Both the position numbers and the translations under genes were made by a program. 64,000 nt of DNA. It comes from DASUAS01 sp963809795. Lineage in GTDB: Bacteria > Actinomycetota > Acidimicrobiia > IMCC26256 > DASPTH01. Position 1 is the first letter of the stretch. The number at the start of each line of letters is the position of its first letter. Of the stretch, positions 44,038 through 52,479 are shown piece after piece. Under the pieces are notes generated by a model. It did not search any database. It had not been told where the DNA came from and was given only the letters and a program-made list of their open reading frames with translations. The stretch is from NCBI GenBank assembly GCA_963809795.1, contig CAWELN010000028.1, forward strand, positions 1 through 64,000, given 5' to 3'.

Positions 44038-45561
44038 ATGCCGCGCCCACCCACCGAGACTCCGTCGGTGATGGACGTCCGCATCCACGATCTGCTGGTG
44101 CGCGCGGCCCTGGTGTCGCCGTCCCGCGTCGGCGCCACCATGGGCGACGAAGCCCGGACCTTCGCCGAGCTCGACGCGGGGTCGAACCGCGCCGCGCACC
44201 GGTTGATGGGCGAAGGCGTGCGGCCCGGCGACCGGGTCGTGTGGTGGGGCCCGAGCGCGCTCGACGCGCTCGAGCTCGGCTACGGGATCAGCAAGGCGGG
44301 CGCGACGTTGTCGCCGGTCAACCCGCACTTCACCGAGCCGGAGGCCGTCGCCGCGCTCGAGACGCTGGCGCCGCGCCTGGTGGTGGCGCATCCCGACGTC
44401 GCCGATGCCGCGCACGCGGCCACCGACCCGCTCGGCGTCCCGATCGTCGTGATGCACGACGGCTGGACGGAGGGCGCGGCCGCGTCGAGCCCGCCGCGCG
44501 TCGGCGACGGCGAGGACCCGAGCGTCGTGTTCCTGACGTCCGGGTCCACCGGCGTGTCGAAGGGCGCCATGATCTCGCACCGGGCCGCGTGGCTACGCGC
44601 GGTGCAGCGCGACAGCGAGAACGGCGCGACGCAACGCCGCGGCGCGGTCGTGATGTTCGGGCTGTTCCACATGTCCGGCTGGTCGATGATCGAAGGCGCG
44701 TGGGCGATCGACCGACCCGTGCACCTGGTGACACGGGCCGAACCCGCCGCGCTGCTCGGCGCAGTGGAGCGGTGGCACGCCAGCGGCCTCTACTGCATCC
44801 CGAGCGTGTGGGAGCGCGTGCTCGCCGACGACGGCACGTACGACACGTCGTCATTGGTCGAGGCGAACACCGGGACGTCGCTGGTGACCCTCGATCTCCT
44901 CCACGCGCTCAAGGCCCGCTTCCCCGGCTCGTGGACGTCGATCGCGTACGGCTCGACCGAGATCGGACGCGGCGCGACGCTGCTCGATCCCGATCTGTTC
45001 ACGCACCCGGGGAGCGTCGGGCAACCGCCGCCGATGACCCTGGCCGACCTCGCCGACGACGGCGAGCTGTGGCTGCGCGGGCCCACGATGTTCTCCGGCT
45101 ACCTCGACCGGCCCGATGCCACCGCGGAGGCGATCGACGAGGACGGGTGGTTCCACACCGGCGACCTCGCCACACGCGACGCCGACGGCTTCCTCACCAT
45201 CACCGGCCGGCGCTCGGAGTCGATCCGTTCCGGGGGCGAGTGGGTGGCACCGTTGGAGGTCGAAGCCGCGGTGGGCACCCACCCCGCGGTGGCGGAGGTG
45301 GCGGTGGTCGGGCTCCCCGACGCCAGCTGGGGTGAGGTGGTGTGCGCGGCCATCGTGGTGCGCCCCGGCGCGACGTTGCCGACGGTCGCGGAGCTCCGCG
45401 CCCACGTGGCGTCGACGCTCGTCGGACCGAAGCAACCGCGGGTCGTCGTGCAGGTCGACGCGCTCCCCCGCACCGACGCCACCGGGCAGATCCGCCGCCG
45501 CCGGGTGCGGGACACCATCGTCACCACCGGCCTCGCGACGAGCGACGGACGCGTCAGCTGA
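44038..45561 (+). CDS. AMP-forming acyl-CoA synthetase/ligase
   Basis: 507 residues from the ATG at 44038; a TTG two codons upstream is less likely. Core motifs: FLTSGSTGVSKGAM (about 165-178), YGSTEIGRG, GELWLRGPTMFSGYL, GWFHTGDLATRDADG, and a C-terminal GRRSESIRSGGEWVAP. The terminal catalytic lysine segment reads LPRTDATGQIRRRR, where the usual PKTxxGK lysine is replaced by Gln. Activates a carboxylic acid as acyl-AMP and then acyl-CoA; the lysine change could slow adenylation. Substrate unknown. Confidence 0.85.
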   Translation: MPRPPTETPSVMDVRIHDLLVRAALVSPSRVGATMGDEARTFAELDAGSNRAAHRLMGEGVRPGDRVVWWGPSALDALELGYGISKAGATLSPVNPHFTEPEAVAALETLAPRLVVAHPDVADAAHAATDPLGVPIVVMHDGWTEGAAASSPPRVGDGEDPSVVFLTSGSTGVSKGAMISHRAAWLRAVQRDSENGATQRRGAVVMFGLFHMSGWSMIEGAWAIDRPVHLVTRAEPAALLGAVERWHASGLYCIPSVWERVLADDGTYDTSSLVEANTGTSLVTLDLLHALKARFPGSWTSIAYGSTEIGRGATLLDPDLFTHPGSVGQPPPMTLADLADDGELWLRGPTMFSGYLDRPDATAEAIDEDGWFHTGDLATRDADGFLTITGRRSESIRSGGEWVAPLEVEAAVGTHPAVAEVAVVGLPDASWGEVVCAAIVVRPGATLPTVAELRAHVASTLVGPKQPRVVVQVDALPRTDATGQIRRRRVRDTIVTTGLATSDGRVS

Positions 45562-46537
45562 CCCCGACGGGCACGAGACCTCGTCGCGCAGCTCACGCTC
45601 CCAGAGGCCGAAGAAACCGTCCTGGTCGTCGCCGATCTGGTGGAAGTACAGGTGGTCGTACCCGGCTTCCACGTACTCGCTGCACGCTCTGCGCAGAGTC
45701 GCCCGGCGATGTCGGGGCCGCACGGCACCGATTGGGTGGCGTCGTCCTCGGTCACGATCTGCGTCGCCTGCTCGAAGTGCGTCCACGTCGGAAGATCCTG
45801 CGACAACTGCCCGGGCACCGCGGCGTTCGGCCAGGTCTCGAGCACGATCCGGCGCGCCGTGTCCTGGCACTCTCGTTCCAGCAGAGGTTGAGCTGCGCGT
45901 ACCGGGGGCCGGAGCCGCCGGCCCGTTCGAAGGAGGCGAGGAGGTCGCGTTCCGGGGCATTGCCCCAGTACCCGTCACCGATCCGTCCCCGCCAGCTCGG
46001 CCGCCTCGACACCGAAGCCGGAGACGACGATCGGGACCGTCGTCCGTCGGGCGGATCGAACAACGCGAGCGTTGTCGACCTCGTAGTGCACGCCGCGGTG
46101 CTCGACCGTCTCGCCGGTCAGCAGCTCACGGATGACCGCGACGGCTTCCTCGAGCATCTCCCGCCGCACCGCCGGGCGGCGGCCACCGCACCCCGACCAC
46201 ATGCTCGTTGAGCGCTTCGCCGGTGCCGACTCCGAAGAAGAACCGGCCCTCGAACAGCAACGACGTGGTGGCGACCGCCTGCGCGATCACCGCCGGATGG
46301 ATGCGCACGATCGGGCACGTCACGCCGGTGCCGACCCGCATCCGGTCGGTCGTGGCCGCGATCCCGCCGAGCACGCTCCACACGAACGGGCTGTGACCCT
46401 GCGCGCTCACCCACGGGTGGTAGTGGTCGGAGATCGAGGCGAACTCGAAGCCCGACCTCCTCGGCGCGCCGGGCGTTGCGCGACGAGGGCGCGGGGCGGG
46501 TGCTCTTCGCTCGAGAGCGTGTAGCCGAAGGTGTCAC
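45558..46537 (-). pseudogene. F420-dependent LLM-class oxidoreductase, broken by at least six frameshifts
   Basis: Reading across frames gives a near-complete family protein: FGYTLSSEEHPPRALV, NARRAEEVG, FEFASISDHYHPWV, HSPFVWSVLGGIAATTDRM, LFEGRFFFGVGTGEALNEH, REMLEEAVAVIRELLTGET, PIVVSGFGVEAAELA, IGDGYWGNAPERDLL, GPRYAQLNLCWNE, VLETWPNAAVPGQLSQDLP, then YVEAGYDHLYFHQIG and GFFGLWERELRDEV. Each boundary between these pieces needs a frame change, at about 46477, 46451, 46175, 45995, 45875 and 45705, and the start is also out of frame. Most changes are +1. Family members use coenzyme F420 to oxidise sugars or alcohols. Confidence 0.8.
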
Positions 46538-46778
46538 GGTTTCACGACTGCTTCGGCGCGCCTTCGCCGCGGCCTTGCCACCCTTACGGCCGGCCGCCTT
46601 GTGCTGCGCGGTCGTGCCTCCCTGCTTGGCGTTGCCGCCCGTGCCCGACTTCTCGCCGCCGTGCTTCGACGCGTCCGGGCGAGTTGGCGATCTTGGCTGC
46701 ACGGGCCTTCGACATGCCCTTCTTCTTCAGCGCTTCGTACTGCTTCTCGTTCTTGACGTTCGCTCGTTTCGTCGGCAT
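46530..46778 (-). pseudogene. DUF7218-type small basic protein, frameshifted
   Basis: Starts at the ATG at 46778: MPTKRANVKNEKQYEALKKK, then GMSKARAAKIANS. In that frame it then becomes arginine-rich nonsense, while the next frame continues PDASKHGGEKSGTG, TTAQHKAAGRKGGKAAAKAR. One extra C in the TCGCCC run at about 46679-46682 explains the break. The family is a small Lys/Ala-rich protein of unknown function, often labelled plasmid-stabilisation-like. Confidence 0.72.
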
Positions 46779-46858
46779 GGGCGAGCAGTACCCGTCCGTG
46801 CGCCGCCCGCAAACCGGCGCGGTTACGCGCGACGTTTCGGCGGGGTACACGGCAGTCC

Positions 46859-47335
46859 GTGCGACGCGCGGTCATCGCCTGTTTGGTCGTGATCGTCGGT
46901 GTCGCTCTGTTGATCGGGCTCCACCCGATCTCTCCTGCGCGCACGCTCGACGACTACGAGCACAAGGCCAAGGACACGGCGCAGAGTGTCCTCTCGTCGG
47001 TCGAGACGGCGCGGCTCGCCGCTCGCGTCGGTACGCGCGGCGACGCCTTCGGCCCCTACGTGTCGGTGATGCTCTCGGAGTCCGACACGGCGGTCACGAA
47101 GGCGCAGGGCGTGTTCGACAGCGTGCAGCCGCCGGATCGGCACGCCGACGCCATCCGGTCCCGACTCGGCGTCCTGCTCAACCGGGCGAGCGATGGGGTG
47201 GCCCGCCTCCGGATCACCGCCCGCCGCGGCCAGCTCGACCGGCTCGAACGCCAGGCCCGGCCGCTCGAGCACCTGGCCACGCGGTTGCAGCGGTTCATCG
47301 AGGATCCGGGTCAGGTCGGGACGGCGGCCGCGTGA
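46859..47335 (+). CDS. Membrane-anchored hypothetical protein
   Basis: 158 residues from the GTG at 46859. One N-terminal membrane helix (AVIACLVVIVGVALLIGL) then a helical, charged domain to the end (ARTLDDYEHKAKDTAQSVLS, later LERQARPLEHLATRL), possibly coiled coil. No family recognised. Its stop overlaps the start of the metal transporter gene by GTGA, so the two are probably partners. It is the only gene in 45.6-48.8 kb without a visible frameshift. Confidence 0.65.
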   Translation: MRRAVIACLVVIVGVALLIGLHPISPARTLDDYEHKAKDTAQSVLSSVETARLAARVGTRGDAFGPYVSVMLSESDTAVTKAQGVFDSVQPPDRHADAIRSRLGVLLNRASDGVARLRITARRGQLDRLERQARPLEHLATRLQRFIEDPGQVGTAAA

Positions 47336-48056
47336 AGAAGGTGTTCGGCGTCACCCTCGGCATCCTCACCGCGATGGGCGGCTTCGTCGACATCGGCGAC
47401 CTGGTGGCCAACTCGGCGACCGGGGCGCGGTACGGCATGTCGCTGGCGTGGGCGGTGATCCTCGGTGTCGTGGGCATCATCGTGTTCGCCGAGATGGCCG
47501 GGCGGGTCGCCAGCGTCACCCAGCGGGCGGTGTTCGACCTCGTACGGGAACGGCTCGGAGCCCGCGCGGGGCTCGTCAACCTCGGAGCGTCGTTCTTCAT
47601 CACCATGCTCACCTTGATCGCCGAGGTGGCCGGCGTGGCGCTGTCGTTTCAGCTGGTTTCCGACGTCAACTACCTGCTCTTCATCCCGCTGGTGGGTTTC
47701 GCGGTGTGGCTCGTGATCTGGCGGATGAAGTTCACGACCCTCGAGACCGTGTTCGGCCTCATGGGTCTGGCGATGATCGTGACGATCGTCGCCGTCGTGC
47801 AGCTGCACCCGAGCTGGTCGTCGCTCTGGCACCACGCGTCACACCCGAGCGTTCCTCCGGGCGAAGGTCACCCGACGTACTTTTACTACGCGATCGCGTT
47901 GTTCGGCGCTGCGATGACCCCCTACGAGGTGTTCTTCTTCTCGTCGGGCGCGGTCGAGGAGAAGTGGAAGCCGCTCCGATCTCGTCCTGAACAAGGCCAA
48001 CGTGTACCTCGGGTTCCCGCTCGGCGGGCTGCTGTCACTCAGCGGCCCGGTCGGCG
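47332..48056 (+). pseudogene. NRAMP-type divalent metal transporter, frameshifted and truncated
   Basis: From the GTG at 47332 the frame reads KVFGVTLGILTAMGGFVDIG, FAEMAGRVASVTQRAVFDLV, and further membrane helices to EVFFFSSGAVEEKWKPL. One extra base near 47977 shifts the frame, after which DLVLNKANVYLGFPLGGLLS continues. The expected remaining helices (roughly half the family length) are missing, and an unrelated reading frame follows. The N-terminal half is a normal NRAMP/Mn-transporter-like sequence. Confidence 0.72.
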
Positions 48057-48314
48057 CGCAGGGATTCGCGGGGCTGCGGCTCCACGCTGCTCGCGGTCGG
48101 AACCCGATCCTTCGGGACCAAGCTCGGTTACACGCAGGGCACGGTGAACGGCCCGTGGTTGCTGCGGACGATGTTCCATCGACCGCCCACGTTGGTGCCG
48201 TGGCAGGCGATCGTGCAGCGCAGTGCGGTGCGCATCGTCGTCGACCGGCGCATGATCGACGAGTCGAGGGAGCACGCGGGGCGCCGGATCCGGGTAGCAC
48301 TCGAGCGATGTCGG
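48057..48314 (+). CDS. Unidentified C-terminal fragment before the SRPBCC gene
   Basis: An open frame without a visible start reads GCGSTLLAVGTRSFGTKLGY, TQGTVNGPWLLRTMFHRPPT, LVPWQAIVQRSAVRIVVDRR, then a charged end and a stop at 48314 that overlaps the SRPBCC start. The composition looks like real protein (Trp, Phe, His well placed), so it is probably the C-terminal part of a gene whose start is lost in the break after the metal transporter. I do not recognise the family. Confidence 0.4.
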
Positions 48315-48807
48315 TGAACCGCATCCACGTCTCGACGCCGCCCGAGACGGTCTTCACCGTCCTCGACGACCCGTGCGCCTACCCTCGCTGGGTCGTCGGC
48401 ACCCGCCGGATCCGGGCGGTCGACCGCGGCTGGCCCGACCAGGGCACGCGGTTCCACCACGCGGTGGGGAACCGCGGCCGGCGAGGTGAAGGACTCGAGC
48501 ATGATCCTGGAACGCGACCCGCCTCGCCGCATGAAGCTCGAGGTGAGGTTCCGGCCGGCGGGCGTCGCCGTCGTCGACATCCAGGTACGACCCGACGGCG
48601 AGGGCAGTGAGATCGCGATCGAGGAGACCCCGACCGACGGGCCGCTGGCCCGACTCCCGCGGGTCGGTCACCGAACCCGTGCTCAGCCTCCGGAACGCGC
48701 TGTCGCTCTGGCGGTTGCGACGCGAGGTCGAGCACCGGTCGTCGACGCGAGCCCGGAACCACTCCGCGTCACTGACCGCGGCGCCGTGGAAGTCGTTGTT
48801 GAAGTAG
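48308..48807 (+). pseudogene. SRPBCC (polyketide cyclase/START-like) protein, two frameshifts
   Basis: ATG at 48308: MSVNRIHVSTPPETVFTVLD, then YPRWVVGTRRIRAVDRGWPD and FHHAVG in one frame. The second frame continues EVKDSSMILERDPPRRMKLE and VRFRPAGVAVVDIQV, and a third SVTEPVLSLRNALSLWRLRR. Both switches (about 48470 and 48663) are +1. The helix-grip fold binds hydrophobic ligands. The normal stop after VEHR is missing, and the frame runs on to 48807 antisense to the DUF72 gene. Confidence 0.7.
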
Positions 48808-49478
48808 CAGTACGCGTCGACGCCCTGCTCGGCCCACGACGCCACCCGGTCGGCGGCACGCCACAGCCGGCGACCGCCATAGCGACCGACGTACTTCTCG
48901 CGCAACGCGTTCGGGCCGTGGAACCGAACGTAGGTCCAGTCGGTGGTGCGGATCCACGGGTGGTGCTCGAGCAGGTCGTGGATGCACAGCGCGGCATGGT
49001 GACGTTCGAGCACCGCGAACACGTCGTCGTGGAGCCACGTCGCGTCGCGCACTTCGACCGCCCAGCGCATCGTGCGCGGCGCGACCGAGAGGAACTCGTC
49101 GAGCCGCTCCGGATTCCGCCGCCAGCGCGGCGGGAGCTGCACCAACGTCGGCCCCGACGCGGGACCGAGCCGTCGCGCGCGGTCGAGATGGTTGGGCAAC
49201 CACGTTGCCGCATCGCGGAGCTTCATGCGGTGCGAACCGAACTGACCGAGCTTGAGCGCGTACACGAACCCGGGTGGCGCCTGCGCCGCCCACTGCTCGA
49301 CCGTGCCCACCGGCGGCAGTCGGTAGAAGGTGGTGTTCAGCTCCACCGTGTCGAAGCGCTCGGCATAGGCGCGGAACCACTCGCGCTGGGGCAGCTCCTT
49401 CGGATACACGATCCCGCGCCAGTCGCGGTACACCCACCCCGAGCATCCGACGCGGACCTCACCGCGCGTGCGGCTCAT
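48354..49478 (-). CDS. DUF72 domain-containing protein (family part 48735-49478)
   Basis: The ATG at 49478 overlaps the UdgX stop (ATGA). The sequence VGCSGWVYRDWRGIVYP, VELNTTFYRLPPVGTVEQW, YVRFHGPNALREKYVGRYG and DAYCYFNNDFHGAAVSDAEW is standard DUF72 (YecE-like TIM barrel), about 245 residues. The frame then continues to 48354 through sequence antisense to the SRPBCC gene, which is not DUF72-like (Arg-rich). The true stop is probably lost by a small error or misjoin near 48735. The biochemical role of DUF72 is unknown; it is often near DNA-repair and Fe-S genes. Confidence 0.82.
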   Translation of the reverse strand: MSRTRGEVRVGCSGWVYRDWRGIVYPKELPQREWFRAYAERFDTVELNTTFYRLPPVGTVEQWAAQAPPGFVYALKLGQFGSHRMKLRDAATWLPNHLDRARRLGPASGPTLVQLPPRWRRNPERLDEFLSVAPRTMRWAVEVRDATWLHDDVFAVLERHHAALCIHDLLEHHPWIRTTDWTYVRFHGPNALREKYVGRYGGRRLWRAADRVASWAEQGVDAYCYFNNDFHGAAVSDAEWFRARVDDRCSTSRRNRQSDSAFRRLSTGSVTDPRESGQRPVGRGLLDRDLTALAVGSYLDVDDGDARRPEPHLELHAARRVAFQDHARVLHLAGRGSPPRGGTACPGRASRGRPPGSGGCRRPSEGRRTGRRGR

Positions 49479-50083
49479 CCCGCACCGACGTGGCGCTGCG
49501 CCTCCTCGAGGTCCCGTATGAGCTCGGCGAAGGCGGCGTCGCGCTCGCCCTCGCGCATGCGCAGCACGGCTGACGGATGGATGGTGACGAGCGCGTCGTA
49601 GGCGAGCCGATCGCCGGCGGGGATCAGGACCCCGCGGTCACGCATGACGCGCACGCTGGGCCCGAGCGCGGCCTGCGCCGCGGTCGCGCCGAGCAGCACC
49701 ACGACGTCGGGATCGACCGCGTCGACCTCGCCCCGCCACCACGCGGCACACGCGCGCACCTCCTCGGCGTTCGGCTTCTGGTGCAGGCGCACCTTGCCCT
49801 GGCGCTTCCACTTGAAGTGCTTCACCGCGTTCGTGAGGTACACCTGCCGGCGCTCGATCCCCGCGGCCTCGAGCGCGCGGTCGAGCACGCCGCCCGCGGG
49901 GCCGACGAACGGCCGGCCCTGAAGGTCCTCCTTGTCGCCGGGCTGCTCGCCGATCAGCACCAGGCGCGCCGCGGGATCGCCCTCGCCGAAGACGACCTGG
50001 GTGGCGTGCTCGTACAAGTCGCAGCGGGTGCACCCGCGCGCCTGGTCGCGCAGCACGGTGAGGCTCGTCCGCACGAGTGTCAC
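49475..50083 (-). CDS. udgX: UdgX-type uracil-DNA glycosylase
   Basis: 202 residues from the GTG at 50083, which overlaps the stop of the flavodoxin-like gene (GTGA). Motif A GEQPGDKEDLQGRPFVGPAG, and the distinctive insertion GKVRLHQKP with His101. That His matches the residue which in UdgX forms a covalent bond to the DNA abasic site after uracil removal. Fe-S ligand candidates are Cys18, Cys21 and Cys113; His89 stands where family-4 enzymes have a Cys. Repairs deaminated DNA. Operon with the flavodoxin-like and DUF72 genes. Confidence 0.86.
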   Translation of the reverse strand: MTLVRTSLTVLRDQARGCTRCDLYEHATQVVFGEGDPAARLVLIGEQPGDKEDLQGRPFVGPAGGVLDRALEAAGIERRQVYLTNAVKHFKWKRQGKVRLHQKPNAEEVRACAAWWRGEVDAVDPDVVVLLGATAAQAALGPSVRVMRDRGVLIPAGDRLAYDALVTIHPSAVLRMREGERDAAFAELIRDLEEAQRHVGAG

Positions 50084-50685
50084 TCCGCAGGTGCGGGCAT
50101 GGGCCCGTCGGCGAGCGCCCGGGCGACGGCGACGAGGTTGGCCGCCGCCGTGCGCCCGGTCCGTTCCGACCACTCGTGCTCGTGGTCGGTCTCGAGGTAC
50201 GACGCGCCCGGCCCGGGGCCCATGTTCCAGTAGGTCCACGCCTGCCCCGGCACGGTGTACCCGATGGCGATGAGCGACTGCGCGACCTCGGCGATCACGT
50301 GGTGCGCGCCGTCCTCGTTGCCGGTGACCACGATGCCGCCGACCCGGTTGTACGCGAACGGGCGGCCGCGGTCGTCGGTCTCGGAGATCAGCGCGTGCAT
50401 GCGCTCGAGCACCCGCTGGGCGATGCTCGACGGCTGACCCAGCCACGTCGGCGTGGCGATCACCAGGATCTCGGCGCGTCGGAGCGTCTCGAGGATGGTC
50501 GGCCATTCATCGCCGTCGCCCTCGTCGTCGGTGACGCCGGGCCTGACGTCGTGATCGACCACGCGGACGACGTCGACGTCGATTCCGTCGCCGCGCATCG
50601 CCGCGGCCACGACGTCCAGGAGCGCGTCGGTGTTCGACTGCTCCGGACGTGCCTTCAGGGCGCAATTCAGGATCAGCGCGCGCAT
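50080..50685 (-). CDS. Flavodoxin-like / NADPH-dependent FMN reductase family protein
   Basis: 201 residues. Begins MRALILNCALKARPEQSNTD, a phosphate-binding loop typical of NADPH:FMN reductases, and later ILVIATPTWLGQPSSIAQR and GGIVVTGNEDGAHH, which are FMN-contact loops in this fold. Binds FMN and transfers electrons. First gene of the operon with udgX and DUF72 (overlaps GTGA and ATGA), so it might supply electrons to one of them; that is inference. Confidence 0.84.
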   Translation of the reverse strand: MRALILNCALKARPEQSNTDALLDVVAAAMRGDGIDVDVVRVVDHDVRPGVTDDEGDGDEWPTILETLRRAEILVIATPTWLGQPSSIAQRVLERMHALISETDDRGRPFAYNRVGGIVVTGNEDGAHHVIAEVAQSLIAIGYTVPGQAWTYWNMGPGPGASYLETDHEHEWSERTGRTAAANLVAVARALADGPMPAPAE

Positions 50686-50766
50686 CGTCTGGTGCTACCC
50701 GGCGGCGGCGCCCGGGGAACCGACCGGCACGCCGGTAGACGGCGCGCCGGGAGGCGGTGCGGTCGT

Positions 50767-51540
50767 TCAGGCGGTGACGGCGGGCGAGATCCGGCGACGC
50801 GCGGTCCGCACCACCAGGCCCGCGAACGCCAGCACCGCGAGCGCGATCGAGCCGGCCACGAGGCCCCACGCCGCGCCCACCGCCACCACCGCGACCGCCA
50901 GCTGCACACCGATGACCGCGCGCCGCACCGGCTCGCCGAGCGCGTCGAAGCGTCGGTGCAGGGCGAAGAGCTCCGCGGTGGAGTGGAGGCGGGCGGTGAG
51001 CAGCACCGCCAGGCCGCGCACCAGGCCGAAGCACACACCGACCACCAGCGCCGCCACCGGGCCGCCCGTGAGCGCGCCCAGGGCGGCGGCGAGGAACACG
51101 GCGGCGGTCATGATGTAGGTGGTGACGCCGGTGCCGATCTGCCAGCCGAAGCCACTGCCGTAGACCCAGGCGCGGTAGCGGCCCAGCCAGTACTCGTTCA
51201 CCTGGCGCTTGAAGAACGGCGGTGCGAAGCCGAGCACCCCGGCGTCGACCGCAGCGGCGAGGACGGAGACGCCGGCTGCGGTGCCGAGGAGCGCAGTGGC
51301 GGAGGCACCGGTGGCCGCCACCGCGGCGGCGAGGACGGCCATGACGCCGCCGAGCGTCGCGCCACCGACGAGGGCCCCGGCGATGAACCACGCCGCGGTC
51401 GTGCGGTAGCGGTAGCCGCGAGACGCCTCACCCACCGGCGTGAGCTGCGAGAGCATCGATTGCCCGCACGGCGACCACGTGGAGCGGACGGCCGCGGCCA
51501 GCGCGACGGCCAGGCCGAGCGCGAGGATCGTGGCGTTCAT
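50767..51540 (-). CDS. Polytopic membrane protein of unknown function
   Basis: 257 residues from the ATG at 51540, with a TAGCGT box 7 nt upstream. Six or seven hydrophobic segments, an N-terminal STWSPCGQSMLSQLTP that resembles the first helix pair of CcdA/TauE-like proteins, and a charged loop (FFKRQVNEYWLGRYRAWVYG). Only one cysteine, so a redox-type CcdA role is unlikely. No close family recognised. Confidence 0.65.
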   Translation of the reverse strand: MNATILALGLAVALAAAVRSTWSPCGQSMLSQLTPVGEASRGYRYRTTAAWFIAGALVGGATLGGVMAVLAAAVAATGASATALLGTAAGVSVLAAAVDAGVLGFAPPFFKRQVNEYWLGRYRAWVYGSGFGWQIGTGVTTYIMTAAVFLAAALGALTGGPVAALVVGVCFGLVRGLAVLLTARLHSTAELFALHRRFDALGEPVRRAVIGVQLAVAVVAVGAAWGLVAGSIALAVLAFAGLVVRTARRRISPAVTA

Positions 51541-51552
51541 CGCGGTCACGCT

Positions 51553-51584
51553 ACCCGGACACCGCACCCGACCGTGCGCCGGGT
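51553..51584. promoter_or_regulatory. Interrupted dyad in a divergent promoter region
   Basis: ACCCGG and CGCAC on the left pair with GTGCG and CCGGGT on the right across a six-base centre, with a four-base bulge in the left arm. It lies between the membrane-protein gene and the PAC2 gene, about 12 bp from the former and 34 from the latter, a possible operator. Confidence 0.25.
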
Positions 51585-51618
51585 GCCATCTCCGGCCCCG
51601 GCGCGACAGACTGCACGT

Positions 51619-52479
51619 ATGAGCGAGCTCGAATGGGAGCGGGACTGGCCGGGGCGCACGTCGATCCTCGTGGTCGCGTTCGCGGGGTACTTCGACGCCG
51701 CGTCCGCCGCCACCGGCGCCGTCGACCACCTCATCGAGTTCACCGACGCGACCCGGCTGGCGTCCATCGACGGTGACCCGTTCTTCGACGCGCAGCAGGT
51801 GCGCCCCCACGTGGTGCTGGAGGACGGCGTCACCCGGACGATCGTGTGGCCGGAGAACGCGGTGCACGCCAACGACGAGTCGGACGCCGGCCGGGAGCTG
51901 GTGCTGCTGTCCGGCATCGAGCCGCACTACCACTGGCGTCGGTTCACCGGGCTGCTGGTGGAGGTCGCCGAGCACACCGGGGCGCAGGTGGTGATCACGC
52001 TCGGCGCGATGCCGTCACAGATCCCGCACAGCCGGATGCCACTCGTGCACGCGTCCTCGGCGAACTCCGAGCTCGCGCAGCGCTTCGGGCTCCACCGGCC
52101 GCGCTACCAGGGCATCACCGGCATCGTCGGGTCGTTGCAGGCCGAGCTCGACGCCCGCTCCTACCCCGCGATCTCGATGCAGGTCGGCGTGCCCTACTAC
52201 GCCGCGGGCGCCCAGAATTGGAAGGCGTCAGCGGCATTGCTCCGCAACCTCGAGCACGTGACCGGCATCCCCACCGGTCACGGCCTGCTGCAGGAGCGCG
52301 TGGCCGAGTGGGAGCAGCTGGTCGACGAAGCGGTCGCCGAGAACCCCGAGGCGAGCGGGTACCTCCCACAGCTGGAGGCGGAGTACGACCGGCAGGCCGC
52401 CGAGCAGCTGCCCTCGTCGGAGGACCTGGCGGCAGAGTTCGAGCGCTACCTGCGCGAGCTCGACGACCCGCCTTCGTGA
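51619..52479 (+). CDS. PAC2 family protein (proteasome assembly chaperone-like)
   Basis: 286 residues from the ATG at 51619. The N-terminus ILVVAFAGYFDAASAATGAV, the middle VITLGAMPSQIPHSRM, and YAAGAQNWKASAALLRNLEH match actinobacterial PAC2 proteins, which resemble archaeal and eukaryotic proteasome chaperones. Actinobacteria often have proteasomes, but no proteasome gene is in this window. A weak CAGACT box lies six bases before the ATG. The stop overlaps the next gene's GTG. Confidence 0.86.
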   Translation: MSELEWERDWPGRTSILVVAFAGYFDAASAATGAVDHLIEFTDATRLASIDGDPFFDAQQVRPHVVLEDGVTRTIVWPENAVHANDESDAGRELVLLSGIEPHYHWRRFTGLLVEVAEHTGAQVVITLGAMPSQIPHSRMPLVHASSANSELAQRFGLHRPRYQGITGIVGSLQAELDARSYPAISMQVGVPYYAAGAQNWKASAALLRNLEHVTGIPTGHGLLQERVAEWEQLVDEAVAENPEASGYLPQLEAEYDRQAAEQLPSSEDLAAEFERYLRELDDPPS

